Of a DNA stretch of 64,000 nt, positions 16,677 to 25,027 are shown piece after piece. The notes beneath the pieces are model-generated. The model ran no database searches, was not told the origin of the DNA, and was given only the letters and a program-made list of their open reading frames with translations. The stretch lies in NCBI RefSeq assembly GCF_036855935.1, contig NZ_JASPFK010000001.1, positions 717,501 through 781,500 of the forward strand, given 5' to 3'. Positions within the stretch are counted from its first letter, which is position 1. The number at the start of each line of letters is the position of its first letter. A program made the translations under genes and the position numbers. This DNA comes from Sphingomonas sp. LR60. Its GTDB lineage: Bacteria; Pseudomonadota; Alphaproteobacteria; Sphingomonadales; Sphingomonadaceae.

Positions 16677-16790
16677 CATCCTCTCCCTGCCGCATCGTGG
16701 CGGCTATTCTTTCTGTACGTGGGAGAGTGACCGGAAGCCGGGGGGACTGCAACCGGAAAGTCAGTCCCGCATCATTATTGCGCGCGGGCG

Positions 16791-17063
16791 CTATTCGAGA
16801 TCGCTCTCGCTGACGACGATCGGCTGCGCATCGGCGTTGCGGGCCAGCGCCGACAATGCCGCATCGTTGATCGCATCGGAGAAGCGGTTGAACATGTCGA
16901 TCGCGTCGCCATCCGGTGCGTCGCCGCTCAGCGCTTCCAGTACATCATATTGAACGGCAAACTCATATTCTTCGCCGTCCGCCTCGCCGGTGAACTCCAC
17001 CTGGCGTTCGTCGATGTTGTCGAGCAGCGTGCCGAGATCGATTTCGAGCCGTTCGATCGCCAT
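16791..17063 (-). CDS. Small acidic protein resembling DUF1488
   Basis: Cytoplasmic 90-residue protein of unknown role. The start has AAAGGA 7 nt ahead. The pattern RQVEFTGEADGEEYEFAV ... DVLEAL, then an acidic middle (DAPDGDAIDMFNRFSDAIND) and the end VSESDLE, resembles the DUF1488 layout (FWG/FTG ... ALE ... F...R..I ... L...DF). This is memory-based and weak. It stands alone on its strand, 115 bp upstream of the small membrane ORF, and could share its transcript. Confidence 0.7.
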   Translation of the reverse strand: MAIERLEIDLGTLLDNIDERQVEFTGEADGEEYEFAVQYDVLEALSGDAPDGDAIDMFNRFSDAINDAALSALARNADAQPIVVSESDLE

Positions 17064-17276
17064 TCATTCGTCCTTTCACGTTCGTCAGCAGCCAAAAAAC
17101 AGGAGCGGCGACGATGTTCCACCGTGGTCGTTTGTCCGGCTTAACCATACTGTCGCGCGGCGCGCACGTCCGGTCGCAGCAAGGATGGTCGGCGACGCGG
17201 TGATGGATCAGCGATAAGCGAACAGGGGAGACGGCACGGCAGCCGCAGGTCGCTGATGTCAGAGGGAGAAAATTTC

Positions 17277-17521
17277 ATGCGTCATCGTTCGATCATGCTC
17301 GCCGCGTGCGGCATGTTGATGCTGGGGGCCTGTGCCAAGAAGGCTCCGCCAGCGCCGCCACCCCTCCGCCGGGTGCCGTCGCCGGCAGCCATGCCGCCGA
17401 CCGCGACGGCGACGGGATCGTCGACGGCTATTACACGTCCGACGGCATCTACCATCCCTATGCGCCGCCGGCTCCGCCGCCGCCGCCGCCCGCGCCGACG
17501 CGCCGCGGGGAACGGGGCTGA
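17277..17521 (+). pseudogene. Small lipoprotein gene with one-base frameshift
   Basis: The start MRHRSIMLAACGMLMLGACAKK has a ribosome site (GAGGGAG) and a lipoprotein signal with lipobox LGAC. That frame then degenerates into arginine-rich sequence, while the -1 frame continues with convincing protein, AATPPPGAVAGSHAADRDGD and GIVDGYYTSDGIYHPYAPP, ending at the TGA of 17519-17521. Restoring one base in the AAGAAGGCTCC stretch (about 17338-17348) joins both parts into a lipoprotein of about 80 residues with a DxDxDG-like acidic motif and a proline-rich tail. A sequencing or assembly error is more likely than decay, as other genes here show the same single-base loss. Confidence 0.65.
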
Positions 17522-18951
17522 TCACTCGGGCGAAGGAAGGGCGGCGGTGCCGCTCTTCCCTGGCCGGGCTCGCGATCGTGCTGGCCGTCGCCGCGTCGAT
17601 GACCTCGGCGTCGGCGGCTGCGCCGCGTTCGACGAAAGCGAAGGCCGCCGCCGGCAAGGTCACGAAGCCGAAGACGGCAAAGACCGGCGCGCAGAAGCCG
17701 AAAGCGAAGCTCTCCAAATCCGCTGCCGATACGGCGCGCGACCGCGCGGTCGCAGGCGCGGTCCGCGCAGCGGCCGGCGGCTGGATGGCGCGCGTCTATG
17801 CACAGCGCAATTACGCGCCCTTATGGGCAAGCGGCGGACGCATCGGCCCGGCGGCGGACACGCTGATCGGTTACCTCGCCGATGCCGATCTCGATAATCT
17901 CAAACCGTCGTCCTACGATATCGGCAAGCTGCGCGAACGGCTCGATGCAGCGCGCGGCGGCGATCCGGCGCGGGTGGCGGCGGCGGACCTCGCCTTGTCG
18001 GACACGTTCGTCCAGTTCGTTCGCGATCAGCGCAAGCCGCGCGAGGTCGGTATGAAATGGGCCGATCCCGCACTCAAGCCGAAGCGGCCCAAGCCGGAGG
18101 CGGTGCTGCGTGCGGCGACCTTCCCCAAATCCTTCGCTGGCTATGTCAAGGACATGGGCTGGATGAGCCCTCGCTATGTCGAGTTGCGGGAGGTGTCGCG
18201 ACGCGCGCGTAGCGGCGGGATCACGCCCGCCGCGCTGCTGCGGTTGCGCCTGAACCTCGATCGCGCGCGCCTCCTGCCGGGACCGTGGACGCGGCATGTC
18301 GAGGTCGATGCCTCGTCCGGGCGGTTGTGGTTCTACGAAGCGGGCACGACCAAGGGCACGATGCGCGTCGTCGTCGGCACGCGCGAGACGCAGACGCCGA
18401 TGCTCGCCGGCACGCTGCAATGGGCGATCCTCAACCCCTATTGGAACGTCCCCGACTATCTGGTGCGCAAGAACATCGCCACCAAGGTCCTCGGCGGGCG
18501 CACGCTGGCGTCGCTCAACATGGAAGCGTTGAGCGACTGGACCGCGGCCGCCCGCCCGATCCCGGCCAGCGCGATCGACTGGCCGGCGGTGGCGGCCGGC
18601 AAGCGCGAGCTGCGGCTCCGCGAGCTGCCGGGGCCGGCGAACTCGATGGGCAAGGTCAAATTCCTGTTCCCCAACGATGAGGGGATCTACCTGCACGACA
18701 CGCCCAATCGCGCGCTGCTGACGAAGGACGATCGTCACTTCAGCAACGGATGCATCCGGCTGGAGGATGCACCGCGGCTGGCGCGCTGGTTGATGGGCAA
18801 ACCGCTCAGTCCCGGCAAGAAACCGGAGCAGGCGGTGGCGCTCACCGCGCCGACGCCGGTCTATCTCACCTATCTGACCGTGATCGGCAGTGGCGCGCAG
18901 GCCGTCGCGTTCCGCGATGACGTCTATGGGCGCGACGGCCGGACCACCTAG
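17518..18951 (+). CDS. L,D-transpeptidase (YcbB/YkuD type)
   Basis: Periplasmic enzyme that makes 3-3 crosslinks in peptidoglycan or anchors lipoproteins. The catalytic YkuD domain (about residues 255-440) carries the motif H...HFSNGCIRL with the nucleophile Cys near 412. The N-terminal part (YAPLWASGG, DADLDNLKPSSYD) matches the YcbB/LdtD scaffold. The start is uncertain: no ATG precedes the signal-like stretch RAKEGRRCRSSLAGLAIVLA. A CTG at 17518, overlapping the upstream stop as CTGA where ATGA would be usual, gives a good signal peptide; GTG 17578 and ATG 17599 cut into it. The stop codon lies inside the end of the foldback element, so the last residues may be altered by the insertion. 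Confidence 0.85.
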   Translation: MITRAKEGRRCRSSLAGLAIVLAVAASMTSASAAAPRSTKAKAAAGKVTKPKTAKTGAQKPKAKLSKSAADTARDRAVAGAVRAAAGGWMARVYAQRNYAPLWASGGRIGPAADTLIGYLADADLDNLKPSSYDIGKLRERLDAARGGDPARVAAADLALSDTFVQFVRDQRKPREVGMKWADPALKPKRPKPEAVLRAATFPKSFAGYVKDMGWMSPRYVELREVSRRARSGGITPAALLRLRLNLDRARLLPGPWTRHVEVDASSGRLWFYEAGTTKGTMRVVVGTRETQTPMLAGTLQWAILNPYWNVPDYLVRKNIATKVLGGRTLASLNMEALSDWTAAARPIPASAIDWPAVAAGKRELRLRELPGPANSMGKVKFLFPNDEGIYLHDTPNRALLTKDDRHFSNGCIRLEDAPRLARWLMGKPLSPGKKPEQAVALTAPTPVYLTYLTVIGSGAQAVAFRDDVYGRDGRTT

Positions 18952-19217
18952 GGTCTGTACTCAATCGCAACAAGGTCGTGACGGAGCGGATTTTGACGCC
19001 AGGCTAGGAGCAAGGAGGGAGCGATGCTCTCGCATCGTGACCGACGCGCGACGCCGCATGGCGCCAAAAGCCGCCCGCCGCTTCGCGGTCGCCTCTGGAA
19101 GGCCACCCAGCATCGTCGCTTGCTTGCGGGTAGCGCAGCTACCCGACCGCGCGTCGCTCCTCGTGGGCGGCCTTCCAGAGGCGATCACGATCCTTGTTGC
19201 GATTGAGTACAGACCCT
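18950..19217. mobile_element. Foldback/MITE-like element with long terminal inverted repeats
   Basis: The first 26 bases (18950-18975, starting AGGGTCTGTACTCAAT) are the exact reverse complement of the last 26 (19192-19217), and the match continues with a single gap to TCGTGA. Inside lie a second inverted pair (CGCCTCTGGAAGGCC near 19090 with GGCCTTCCAGAGGCG near 19168) and a central hairpin (CGGGTAGC GCA GCTACCCG near 19126). The 268 bp have no convincing ORF. No clear target duplication is visible. It sits between convergent genes and overlaps the L,D-transpeptidase stop codon. Confidence 0.85.
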
Positions 19218-19237
19218 CAGCCCCGACCGGCGCACGC

Positions 19238-19777
19238 CTATTTTCCCGGATCGAGCGCCGGTACGCGCCGTGCCGCCTCGGCAGGTTCGATCCCCGGCCG
19301 CGGGGCGGCGGGCAGGCGTTCGTCGCCGCGGATCGCGCGACCGGCGCGCTGGATCGCCTCCACCAACCGCGGATAGATGCCGCACCGACAAATGTTGGTG
19401 ATACCCGCGCGGATCGCGTCGTCGGAGGGCATCGGATCGCGCTTGAGCAGCGCCGCGGCGGCCATCGTGATGCCGGGTATGCAATAACCGCATTGCGGCA
19501 CGTTCGCGGCGATCAGCGCGAGCTGGACGGGATGCGCGCGCTCGCGCGACAATCCCTCGATCGTGGTGACGAACGTGCCCTCCACCTGCCGCAGCGGCAC
19601 CTGGCACGATCGCACCGCATGGCCGTCGATGTCGACGGTGCACGCGCCGCAACTTCCCGTACCGCAGCCGTATTTCGTGCCGGTCAGATTGGATGCGTCG
19701 CGTAGGGCCCACAACAGCGGAGTGTCGGGCGCCATCCGGTATTCGACGGCCTCGTTGTTGACGGTCAGGCGGGTCAT
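19238..19777 (-). CDS. [2Fe-2S]-binding small subunit of a xanthine-oxidase-family dehydrogenase (IorA/CoxS-like)
   Basis: Electron-transfer subunit with two [2Fe-2S] centres. The plant-ferredoxin-type site is KYGCGTGSCGACTVDIDG with a distant Cys in RSCQVPL. The second site is CGYCIPGI with TNICRCGIYPRL. The 179-residue length and the DTPLLWALRD opening fit isoquinoline 1-oxidoreductase alpha subunits. Such a subunit needs a molybdopterin-binding partner, usually the next gene downstream. Here downstream is the foldback element and the convergent L,D-transpeptidase, and none lies upstream, so the subunit is orphaned in this window. The partner may be elsewhere or may have been lost. Confidence 0.88.
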   Translation of the reverse strand: MTRLTVNNEAVEYRMAPDTPLLWALRDASNLTGTKYGCGTGSCGACTVDIDGHAVRSCQVPLRQVEGTFVTTIEGLSRERAHPVQLALIAANVPQCGYCIPGITMAAAALLKRDPMPSDDAIRAGITNICRCGIYPRLVEAIQRAGRAIRGDERLPAAPRPGIEPAEAARRVPALDPGK

Positions 19778-19847
19778 GTCGCCGGCCTATCGTCGCGCGG
19801 GCGGCGCAACAAGCCACCGGTAGGGGCTGGAGCCCGAACGAACGAGA

Positions 19848-20204
19848 TCAGGCGTCGCGGCGGCGATAGGCGTGGTGGAGGTTGTCGATCCACCCGGCAC
19901 TCGCCTTTGCCGCAGTCGCGCCACGATCGCGCGGCTTGCGCGCCTCTGCCAGATCGATCGCGCCTTTGATGAAGTGCAGCCCCGTGTGATTCGTCGATGT
20001 CCACATCACTTCGGCAGGGAGATCGATCAGCGATCCCATCGTCACCTCGACATGGTCGCCCTTGGTCAGTTCGCCGGGATTGTCGATGCACGCGCCGGTC
20101 GCGGAGAGATTGCGCACGCGAGCCTCCGCGGCGCGATCGCGGTGGGCGATGCGCGCATAGAGGATGACGCTGCTGCGCGGTTCGCGGGGCGAAGAATCGG
20201 ACAT
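19848..20204 (-). CDS. PilZ domain protein, putative c-di-GMP receptor
   Basis: Single-domain protein of 118 aa. The start at 20204 (MSDSSPREPRSSV) is chosen because AAGGGAG lies 8 nt ahead; the longer frame to 20333 has none. The domain shows an arginine-rich N-terminal stretch (ARIAHRDRAAEARV), then NLSATGACID, matching the (D/N)xSxxG PilZ signature, and a TGLHF strand near the end. The canonical RxxxR motif is less clear (RIAHRDR), so nucleotide binding is probable but not certain. It is divergent from the bacteriophytochrome gene, 140 bp away, which may tie it to light-controlled signalling. Confidence 0.85.
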   Translation of the reverse strand: MSDSSPREPRSSVILYARIAHRDRAAEARVRNLSATGACIDNPGELTKGDHVEVTMGSLIDLPAEVMWTSTNHTGLHFIKGAIDLAEARKPRDRGATAAKASAGWIDNLHHAYRRRDA

Positions 20205-20344
20205 CAGGCATCTCCCTTGGCACGCGCATGGCAAACAGGTGGTTAAGGCCGACGCTTCTGTCGCAAACGAGCACCGGCGGTTTAATCGTTTGATCTGCGT
20301 AAGAACGGTTGCCAGTCGCCGCGACCTTGCCATAGTGGCATTGG

Positions 20345-22477
20345 ATGGATCCGCAAACTGCGTCGAATGACGCGCTTCTTTCGGCGGTTAGTGCCCTCAC
20401 GCCTTGCGATCGCGAGCCCATTCACCTTCCCGGCTCGGTTCAACCGCATGGAATCATGCTTATTGCCGATCCGCGAACGCTTCAGGTCGCGGCGGGCGCC
20501 GGGGCGATCGAGCAGGTCCTGAGCGCAGACTGGCTCGGCGCGAACCTTTCGGAGCTGTTGCATCAGGATATCGCCGCGCTGACGGACGCGGCCCCGGGAC
20601 CGGGCGGCACCGTGCTGGGCACCCCCGTCGCCGGGCATGACGTGGCGTTACACCGCGCCGGCCCATGGTTGATCGCGGAACTGGAGCCGACCGAGGCCGA
20701 TCCGGGCTCGGTCGCGGCCACGCTGGGCTGGCTCGACGCGATCACCGCCGGGTTCGAGCGGGCGGGCACGTTGCGGATGCTGGCCGATCGGGCGGCGGTG
20801 GCGTTCCGCACGCTGACCGGTTTCGACCGCGTCATGATCTATCGCTTCCTCGACGACGAGGCGGGCAGCGTGATCGCCGAGGATCGCGATCCCGCGCTGC
20901 GATCGTTCCTCAACCATCATTTTCCCGCCAGCGACATCCCTCGGCAGGCGCGCGCCTTGTACGTCCGCAATCGCACCCGTGTCATTCCCGATATCGCTTA
21001 CGTCCCCGCGCCCCTGCGCCCGGCGGGGTTCGAGCAGGTCGATCTCAGCGACGTCGCGATCCGCAGCGTGTCACCCGTGCATGTGGAATATCTCCGCAAC
21101 ATGGGGGTGCAGGCGTCGGCGTCGATCTCGATCGTCAAGGACGGGTTGCTGTGGGGCTTGGTCGCCTGCCACAACATGACCCCGCGGCTGATGCCACGCA
21201 GCGTCCGCGCCGCCGCAGCAGCGATGGCCAGCGCGCTGGCGCGTCAGATCCTCGCCAAGGAAGAGGCGGAGGCGTATCGCGTTCGTCTTGCACTCCGTAG
21301 CGAGGAGGACGCGCTGCGCCCGCTGCTGCAGGAGGGTGATCCGTTCCGTGTGCTCGGTGAGCGTGGCGACGAGCTGCGCCGGATGCTCGACGCCGACGGG
21401 CTGGTGCTGATCCGCGACCAGAATGTCACCGTCTCGGGCGTCGCACCGGCGGATATCGACGTCATGGACCTGCTGCGTTGGGCGTCGCTGCGGGAGGACG
21501 GGCCGGTATTTTCGACCCGTGAGCTGGCGGTCGACTGGCCCGATGCCGGTGCGTTCGGCACGATCGCGGGCGTGCTGGCGTTGCGCGTCGACGACCGGCA
21601 CACGTTAATGTGGCTGCGCGTCGAGCAGATCGAGGAGATCGAATGGGCGGGTAATCCGCACAAGGCGATCCCGCACGATCCCGCCGCGACGCTGCACCCG
21701 CGCGCCTCGTTCGAATCGTGGCACGAAACCGTCCGCGGACGCGCGCGACGCTGGACGCTCGAGCAGATCGAGGGCGCGAACCGGCTACGCCGCCTTCTGC
21801 GCGAGGCGCGTGCCTCGAACGAGCTGCGACGGCTGAACCAGGAGCTGGAGCGGACCGGCGCCGAGAAGGACGCGCTGCTGACGCAGAAAGACCTGCTGAT
21901 GCGCGAGGTCGACCACCGCGTGCAGAACAGCCTGCAACTCGTCTCGTCGTTCCTCGCCATCCAGGCGCGCGACGCCGGGCCGGGGATCGTCGCGGACCAG
22001 TTGCGCGAGGCGCGCTCGCGGCTGTCGGCGGTCGCGCTGGTCCACCGCCGCTTGTACCGCGAAGACCAGATCAAGACGATCGATCTCAGCCGCTATCTCG
22101 GCGAGCTGCTCGAGGATCTAAAGGCGTCGCTGGGGGACGAATGGTCGCGGCACATGATGCTGTCGATCGCGCCGGTGCTGATCCCGACCGACCGCGCGGT
22201 CAATATCGGGCTGGTCGCCGCCGAGCTGGTCATCAACGCGACGAAATATGCCTATCCGAAGCAGTCGGGCGGGCCGATCGAGATCACGCTGGAGCAATAT
22301 CGCAATCGCCTGCGGTTGATCGTCGCCGATCAGGGCGTCGGCAAGCAGGGTGATGGCGAGGGGTTCGGCAGCCGCATGATGCGCGCGGTGATTCAGCGGA
22401 TCGACGGCCAGATGGATTATCTCAGCAATGACCCGGGTCTGCGCGCAGTCCTGACCGCACCGATCGAGGCGGCTTGA
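20345..22477 (+). CDS. bphP: Bacteriophytochrome with HisKA_2/HWE-type histidine kinase
   Basis: Red/far-red photoreceptor kinase, 710 aa. Residues 1-115 form the PAS domain with the biliverdin-binding Cys at 21 (TPCDREPIHLPGSVQPHG). About 140-310 form the GAF domain with FPASDIPRQ, the pyrrole-contacting DIP motif near 197. The PHY domain follows to about 490. The kinase part has LMREVDHRVQNSLQLVSSF, with the phospho-accepting His near 525, typical of HisKA_2/HWE kinases, and an ATPase region (LVAAELVINATKYAYPK, DQGVG). No receiver is fused. The biliverdin source is likely the heme oxygenase gene encoded convergently next to it. No ribosome site is obvious at the ATG. Confidence 0.93.
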   Translation: MDPQTASNDALLSAVSALTPCDREPIHLPGSVQPHGIMLIADPRTLQVAAGAGAIEQVLSADWLGANLSELLHQDIAALTDAAPGPGGTVLGTPVAGHDVALHRAGPWLIAELEPTEADPGSVAATLGWLDAITAGFERAGTLRMLADRAAVAFRTLTGFDRVMIYRFLDDEAGSVIAEDRDPALRSFLNHHFPASDIPRQARALYVRNRTRVIPDIAYVPAPLRPAGFEQVDLSDVAIRSVSPVHVEYLRNMGVQASASISIVKDGLLWGLVACHNMTPRLMPRSVRAAAAAMASALARQILAKEEAEAYRVRLALRSEEDALRPLLQEGDPFRVLGERGDELRRMLDADGLVLIRDQNVTVSGVAPADIDVMDLLRWASLREDGPVFSTRELAVDWPDAGAFGTIAGVLALRVDDRHTLMWLRVEQIEEIEWAGNPHKAIPHDPAATLHPRASFESWHETVRGRARRWTLEQIEGANRLRRLLREARASNELRRLNQELERTGAEKDALLTQKDLLMREVDHRVQNSLQLVSSFLAIQARDAGPGIVADQLREARSRLSAVALVHRRLYREDQIKTIDLSRYLGELLEDLKASLGDEWSRHMMLSIAPVLIPTDRAVNIGLVAAELVINATKYAYPKQSGGPIEITLEQYRNRLRLIVADQGVGKQGDGEGFGSRMMRAVIQRIDGQMDYLSNDPGLRAVLTAPIEAA

Positions 22478-22515
22478 GCTTGGACGATAGGGACGACGGC
22501 CCACATAGGGCGGTC

Positions 22516-22590
22516 GTCATTGCGAGCGTAGCGAAGCAATCCAGGGCGTCCTGATCCGGCCCTGGATTGCTTCGCTGCGCTCGCAATTAC
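22516..22590. repeat. Dispersed inverted repeat, family 2 (75 bp)
   Basis: Ends GTCATTGCGAGCGTAGCGAA and its near-complement TTCGCTGCGCTCGCAATTAC enclose CAATCCAGGGC ... CCCTGGATTG. Related copies are at 26030 and 63821. It fills the gap between the convergent bphP and heme oxygenase genes and could act as a bidirectional terminator. Confidence 0.9.
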
Positions 22591-22607
22591 GGATCAGGCG
22601 GGCTTGG

Positions 22608-23126
22608 TCAGTCCACTTCCGCCGCCTCGGCGTAGAGCGCGAAGGTCGCCAGCGCTCCCGCGATCATTCGTGCCGTCCAGTGGGCGTCCTCGCCCGCCGC
22701 CGCTTCGTCGAGCGCCGCCCGGATCGAGCGCCACTGGCCGGACGTATGCACCGCGCCAAGGTAACGTCCGGGCATCGCGGGCGGCACCTGTCGCGCAAGC
22801 ATCGCGCCGCCCAGCCGCGAGCCCTCCACGACATAGAGCACGCCCCATAAAGTCGCGTCATCATCGCCGGGCGTGAAGGGCAGGGGAGCGGGCGACGCGA
22901 CTCCCAGGTCGGCGAGATCCGCCGCGAGCAATGGTGCGCGTACCGGCAGCGTCCGCGCGAACGGCAACGTCGCCATCACCCGCTCCGCCGCCGGCAATGC
23001 GCGGCCATGCGCCAGCAGAAAGCGACGATACGCCTCTGCGGACGCAAGATCATGCGCCCCGAACGCCGCATCGACTGCCTCGTGCGCCGCGCCCGTCGCT
23101 TCGCGCAGCATCGTCATCGCAGACAT
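22608..23126 (-). CDS. bphO: Heme oxygenase, bacteriophytochrome-associated
   Basis: Opens heme to biliverdin, the chromophore for the adjacent bacteriophytochrome. The 172 residues start MSAMTMLREATGAAHEAVD, where the His is the likely heme ligand. The distal-helix motif appears as VVEGSRLGGAMLARQ. Length and motif order fit the BphO/HemO-like family. The gene lies 5 bp downstream of an M20 peptidase gene on the same strand, so both are probably cotranscribed, and it converges on bphP across the repeat at 22516. Function is inferred from the motifs plus the pairing. Confidence 0.88.
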   Translation of the reverse strand: MSAMTMLREATGAAHEAVDAAFGAHDLASAEAYRRFLLAHGRALPAAERVMATLPFARTLPVRAPLLAADLADLGVASPAPLPFTPGDDDATLWGVLYVVEGSRLGGAMLARQVPPAMPGRYLGAVHTSGQWRSIRAALDEAAAGEDAHWTARMIAGALATFALYAEAAEVD

Positions 23127-23131
23127 TCGGG

Positions 23132-24364
23132 TCAGTCCAGCCCGCGCTCCAGGAAGCGCTCCGCCACCGCGCAGTGCATCGCCACCCCGGTGGCGAGCAC
23201 ATCCTCCTCGATCGTCATCCGCGTGTTGTGGAGCGGCGGGTTGGTGCGCCAGTCGCTGCCCGGCGCGGCGACCCCGACGAACGCCATCGCGCCCGGCACC
23301 TCGCGCAACACGTAGCTGAAGTCCTCGCCGCCCATCATCGGCGCCGGCATCGCGGTCCAGCCCGCACCGCCCGGTATCTCCGACGAAAGCTCGCGCAGCA
23401 GCCGCGTCGCGCGCGCGTCGTTGACCGTCACCGGATAGCCCTCGTCGATCGTCGTCTCCGCGACGCAGCTGTGCGCGGCGGCGATCCCCTGTGCGATCTG
23501 GTGGAACGCCTCGCGCATCGCGGTGCGGGTCGGCTCCGACAGGGTGCGCAGCGTCCCCATCAGCTTGACCTCTTCGGGGATGATGTTGTGCGAAGAACCG
23601 GCGTGGATCTGCGTCATCGTCAGCACCGCGGGATCGGCGACCGGCACACGGCGCGCGACATGCTGTTGCAGCGCGGTGACGATCGCGCAGGCGACCGGAA
23701 TCGGGTCGATCGCCTCGTGGGGCATCGCGGCATGGCCGCCGCGGCCGCGGACCGTCGCGAGCACCGTGTCGGTCGAGGCGAGCATCGCGCCCTCGCGCCC
23801 GACGAACATGCCGGCGGGCGCGTTGGGGAGGATGTGCAACGCGAACGCCGCCTCGGGCCGTGCGACGTCGAGCAGCCCGTCGGCGATCATATGCCGCGCG
23901 CCATGATGGCCTTCCTCGCCGGGCTGGAACATGAAGACGATCGTTCCCGACAGCTCGTCGCGCCGCGCGCTCAGTGCCTTGGCCGCGCCGACCAGCATCG
24001 CGGTATGCGCGTCATGCCCGCAGGCGTGCATCTTGCCCGGAACCGTCGAGGCGAACGGCAGCCCGGTCTCCTCGCTCATCGGCAGCGCATCCATGTCGCC
24101 GCGCAGCAGCACCGTGCGCCCGTTCGATCCCGCGCCGCCGCTGCGGCCGCCGCGCAGGATCGCGACGAAGCCGGTGGTGCTGGTGCTGTCGTGGATCTCC
24201 AGCGGCAGCCCGGCGAGCGCCGCCTTGGCCTTGGCGGTCGTCAGCGGGCAGTGCAGCCCGACCTCGGGCTCGGCGTGGATCGCCCGGCGCAGCGCGATGA
24301 CGTCCGCCAGTTCGGCGGCGCCGATCGCGGTCCAGTCGGTTCGGGTGGCGAGCGTGCTGGTCAT
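23132..24364 (-). CDS. M20 family amidohydrolase/peptidase
   Basis: Metal-dependent hydrolase of N-acyl amino acids or small peptides (HipO/AbgB-like), 410 aa. Metal-binding motifs: MHACGHDAHTAMLVG, QPGEEGHHGARHM, and the C-terminal GGEDFSYVL. The dimerisation lid domain lies in the middle (GRGGHAAMPHEAIDPIPVA). Substrate cannot be told from sequence. It precedes the heme oxygenase gene in the same operon, 5 bp apart, and follows the cyclophilin by a 15-bp gap, so four minus-strand genes from 25545 to 22608 may be one transcript. Confidence 0.9.
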   Translation of the reverse strand: MTSTLATRTDWTAIGAAELADVIALRRAIHAEPEVGLHCPLTTAKAKAALAGLPLEIHDSTSTTGFVAILRGGRSGGAGSNGRTVLLRGDMDALPMSEETGLPFASTVPGKMHACGHDAHTAMLVGAAKALSARRDELSGTIVFMFQPGEEGHHGARHMIADGLLDVARPEAAFALHILPNAPAGMFVGREGAMLASTDTVLATVRGRGGHAAMPHEAIDPIPVACAIVTALQQHVARRVPVADPAVLTMTQIHAGSSHNIIPEEVKLMGTLRTLSEPTRTAMREAFHQIAQGIAAAHSCVAETTIDEGYPVTVNDARATRLLRELSSEIPGGAGWTAMPAPMMGGEDFSYVLREVPGAMAFVGVAAPGSDWRTNPPLHNTRMTIEEDVLATGVAMHCAVAERFLERGLD

Positions 24365-24379
24365 GACGGACTCCTTTGG

Positions 24380-25027
24380 TCACCGCTGTAACCGATCCGT
24401 CATGCCTGCGGAAGCGTCAGGGGCGCGGCGCGCGCTCGTAATGCGGATCGTGGGGGCGAGCATTTGCCCCTTCATCGCCCCCTCACCCAGCGTCGGCGAG
24501 GTGGGGGCGAGCAGGATCTTGCGGATCACGTCCATCCCCTCAAGCACGCGTCCGAACGCCGCGAAGCCGGGCTGGCCGTCCTTGGCGTCCATCGAGGTCA
24601 GGTCGCCGACCACGACGAAGAAATCGCCGGCCGCGGTATTCGGCGCGCCCATCGCCATCGAGATCGTGCCGTCGGTGTGGCTGAGGCCGGTCTGCGTGGT
24701 AGGCTCGAACTTGATCGGCGGCAGCGTGCGCTTGGCCTCGTTGCGGGTGCCGAACTGCACGAGCCCGTAGCCGTCCGCAACCTTCAATGCGCGATAGAAG
24801 GAGACGCCGTCCAGCTTCTTGCCGTCGACATATTTCAGGAAATTGGCGGCGGTGATCGGTGCGGCCTTGGCGTCGACGCCGATCACGATCGGTCCGGCCT
24901 CGGTGGTCAGCACGACACGCGTGAGCGTCGTGGGGGCGGGGGTGGTCGGCGGTGTTACGGGGGAAACGGGCGTGGTGGGCGCGACCTGCGGCGCGGCCAG
25001 TGCCAGCGCGATCAGCGCCGCGATCAT
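24380..25027 (-). CDS. Cyclophilin-type peptidyl-prolyl isomerase, exported
   Basis: Folding helper in the periplasm, 215 aa. The start at 25027 (MIAALIALALAAPQVAP) gives a signal peptide followed by a Pro/Thr-rich linker; a longer frame to 25150 has no support. The cyclophilin core shows VLTTEAGPIVIGV, FLKYVDGKKLDGVSFYRAL, GTISMAMG, DFFVVVGD and GFAAFGRVLEGMDVIRKI. The usual active-site arginine motif (FHR) is FYR here, and the Q of SQFFI is replaced by GDFFVVV, so activity may be reduced. The start overlaps the upstream gene by ATGA. Confidence 0.9.
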   Translation of the reverse strand: MIAALIALALAAPQVAPTTPVSPVTPPTTPAPTTLTRVVLTTEAGPIVIGVDAKAAPITAANFLKYVDGKKLDGVSFYRALKVADGYGLVQFGTRNEAKRTLPPIKFEPTTQTGLSHTDGTISMAMGAPNTAAGDFFVVVGDLTSMDAKDGQPGFAAFGRVLEGMDVIRKILLAPTSPTLGEGAMKGQMLAPTIRITSARRAPDASAGMTDRLQR

